This document shows positions 62,758 through 64,000 of a DNA stretch of 64,000 nucleotides, piece after piece. Position 1 is the stretch's first letter. Every line of letters begins with the position of its first letter. The translations under genes and the position numbers were made by a program. The notes below the pieces were generated by a model. The model was not told the DNA's origin. It saw only the letters and a list, made by a program, of their open reading frames with translations, and searched no databases. Location of the stretch: contig CAYVFI010000017.1 of assembly GCA_964450955.1 (NCBI GenBank), positions 1-64,000 of the forward strand, in the 5' to 3' direction. The stretch is from CAYNWT01 sp964450955. GTDB lineage: Bacteria > Planctomycetota > Planctomycetia > Planctomycetales > Planctomycetaceae.

Positions 62758-63909
62758 CTAGGCGGCAAGACGTTCGCGATGAGTTGCGTTGGACAATATT
62801 ACGTCAGCCGCGTTTCCGGTGGCTCCCGGAAGTACCGCCGACTCAGCCAGTTCAGTAAGTTCTCTTGTCACCGCCGCCAGTTGACCAGGTTCACCCAGCC
62901 ATCTGTCCAAAACGCCAACCAGCGATTCGACAGTCGGTTCTTCCGACCCCGCCGAAACAAATTCCGGCATCAATTCTCGGCCGGCAATCAGATTTGTCAG
63001 CGTAATGTATTTGCAACCAATCACAACGGGTCGCAAAGTCGTGTGCAGTCGGGTTAGCCGATACACGACAGCACCCGGCGTTTTGCGTGCCAGCAATTCC
63101 AGGCTGACAGAACCCGAAACCATCAGGCAACAGTCGGCGGCTTCGATAACCTCCGATGTGCGGTCGATGTACGACGGCAGTGTCACACCGGCATCCGATA
63201 GAAGTTTGTTAGCCAACGTCTCTTGTTCTTCGTTGTAGCTTGCCACAACGAATCGAGCCTCCGGATGTTTTTTCTGAAGCCGACTGATGACTTTTGCCAT
63301 CAGCGGTAAATTGCGTTCCACTTCGTGTGTTCTTGAACCGGGCAGAACCGCGACAAGTGGCGTATCGCCGGACAGCTGATCAACAAATTCGGCATCTAAC
63401 GTCTTCTCAGCCACCTCATCAAAAAACGGATGCCCAACATACGTCGCGTTCACTCCGCGTTTGGTATACCAGTCATGTTCGAACGGAAGCGCGCAGAGAA
63501 CCTGTTTGATGAACTTGCGAACCTTGCGAACGCGCCACGGACCCCATGCCCACAATTGCGGTGGCATGTAGTAATACACGGGGACGCCGACCTTCTTCGC
63601 AGCTTTGGCGATGTGCCAGTTGAAGCCCGGAAAATCCACCAACACAACGGCGTCGGGTGGGTTTTCTTTGAACTCCTCCGCCGCGCGTTTGGCGAGTGCA
63701 ATGAATTGTCGCAACAAAGGGACAACGCGAAGGAATCCCATGACGGCAAGATTGGTAAGTTGGAACCGAAGCTCACACCCGGCCGCTTGCATGGCTGGCC
63801 CGCCGTACCCAACCGCCTTGAAGTCCGGACGCCGCTTGCGCATCTCGTGAATCAAATGCGCCGCGTGTTGGTCGCCACTGGGCTCGCCCACTGAAAAGAA
63901 AACTCGCAT
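62758..63909 (-). CDS. lpxB: Lipid-A-disaccharide synthase
   Basis: From ATG 63909 the protein has 383 residues and is typical LpxB: V-G-E-P-S-G-D-Q-H-A-A at the start, G-Y-G-G-P-A-M, V-D-F-P-G-F-N, P-Q-L-W-A-W and V-G-H-P-F-F-D. It joins UDP-diacylglucosamine and lipid X in lipid A synthesis, which shows an outer membrane with LPS. A TTG four codons upstream was passed over. It lies 35 bases before the nucleotidase gene on the same strand. Confidence 0.94.
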   Translation of the reverse strand: MRVFFSVGEPSGDQHAAHLIHEMRKRRPDFKAVGYGGPAMQAAGCELRFQLTNLAVMGFLRVVPLLRQFIALAKRAAEEFKENPPDAVVLVDFPGFNWHIAKAAKKVGVPVYYYMPPQLWAWGPWRVRKVRKFIKQVLCALPFEHDWYTKRGVNATYVGHPFFDEVAEKTLDAEFVDQLSGDTPLVAVLPGSRTHEVERNLPLMAKVISRLQKKHPEARFVVASYNEEQETLANKLLSDAGVTLPSYIDRTSEVIEAADCCLMVSGSVSLELLARKTPGAVVYRLTRLHTTLRPVVIGCKYITLTNLIAGRELMPEFVSAGSEEPTVESLVGVLDRWLGEPGQLAAVTRELTELAESAVLPGATGNAADVILSNATHRERLAA

Positions 63910-64000
63910 CCGTGCGTCCAAAAGCCGATTGACAATCGCGATAAAGTATTAATTCTTATGACTTTACGTCAAGATGAGTTGCAGGTGGGCGAGGCGCGAT

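Overview
The window looks like a chromosomal piece of a planctomycete (Planctomycetota, probably Planctomycetaceae-like), with moderate GC content and a Gram-negative type envelope. The reasons are the mix of lineage-typical families: a DUF1800/DUF1501 pair, a BBP7-type outer-membrane barrel, a TPR protein ending in two RNA-polymerase alpha-CTD domains, a kinase fused to a tubulin-like GTPase domain, a RedB thioredoxin-fold protein beside a membrane histidine kinase, and lpxB. No plasmid, phage or insertion-sequence backbone was seen. About 47 protein genes, one tRNA, several terminators and two families of intergenic repeats are supported.

Layout. 1-950: an orphan SUKH (SMI1/KNR4) gene and a hairpin-rich scar. 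949-5004: three overlapping signalling genes (RedB-like protein, membrane histidine kinase, REC-GGDEF-EAL regulator). 5372-7585: a YHS-type membrane protein and a GIY-YIG protein. 7681-11177 (minus): tRNA-Gln with its terminator, the TPR/dual alpha-CTD protein, a GT2 glycosyltransferase and a methyltransferase. 11368-18066 (minus): a four-gene cluster encoding a CBS-like GGDEF cyclase, an FHA-EAL protein, an AAA ATPase and the kinase-tubulin fusion. 18459-33713: mostly housekeeping and catabolic genes (rpsD, serine hydrolase, coaD, an Arg/Tyr-rich repeat protein, DUF1800/DUF1501, Nudix, prs, ung, AhpD-like, D-aminoacylase, dihaem cytochrome). 33899-38789: outer-membrane barrel, polysaccharide export lipoprotein and two small secreted proteins.

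38956-59694 is an exopolysaccharide locus. The plus-strand part is almost continuous: a ligase/polymerase with a TPR-like tail, a Wzc-like tyrosine autokinase, a CapD/FlaA1-type epimerase/dehydratase, a flippase, a DegT aminotransferase, an initiating sugar transferase, a Wzy-like polymerase, a sulfotransferase, a GT4 glycosyltransferase and a heparinase II/III-like protein. It meets a minus-strand group: a two-domain oxidoreductase, a methyltransferase, a second sulfotransferase and an FkbM-type methyltransferase. Next come an SLC13 permease with TrkA-C domains, a CysQ/Hal2-like nucleotidase and lpxB. Together these suggest a sulfated surface polysaccharide, with sulfate uptake and PAP removal encoded next to it.

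The most unusual region is 11368-18066. One operon joins cyclic-di-GMP synthesis, cyclic-di-GMP breakdown tied to a phosphothreonine reader, an AAA ATPase, and a Ser/Thr kinase physically fused to a tubulin/FtsZ-like domain. It reads as a signalling-controlled cytoskeletal module. Its function is inferred from domains only.
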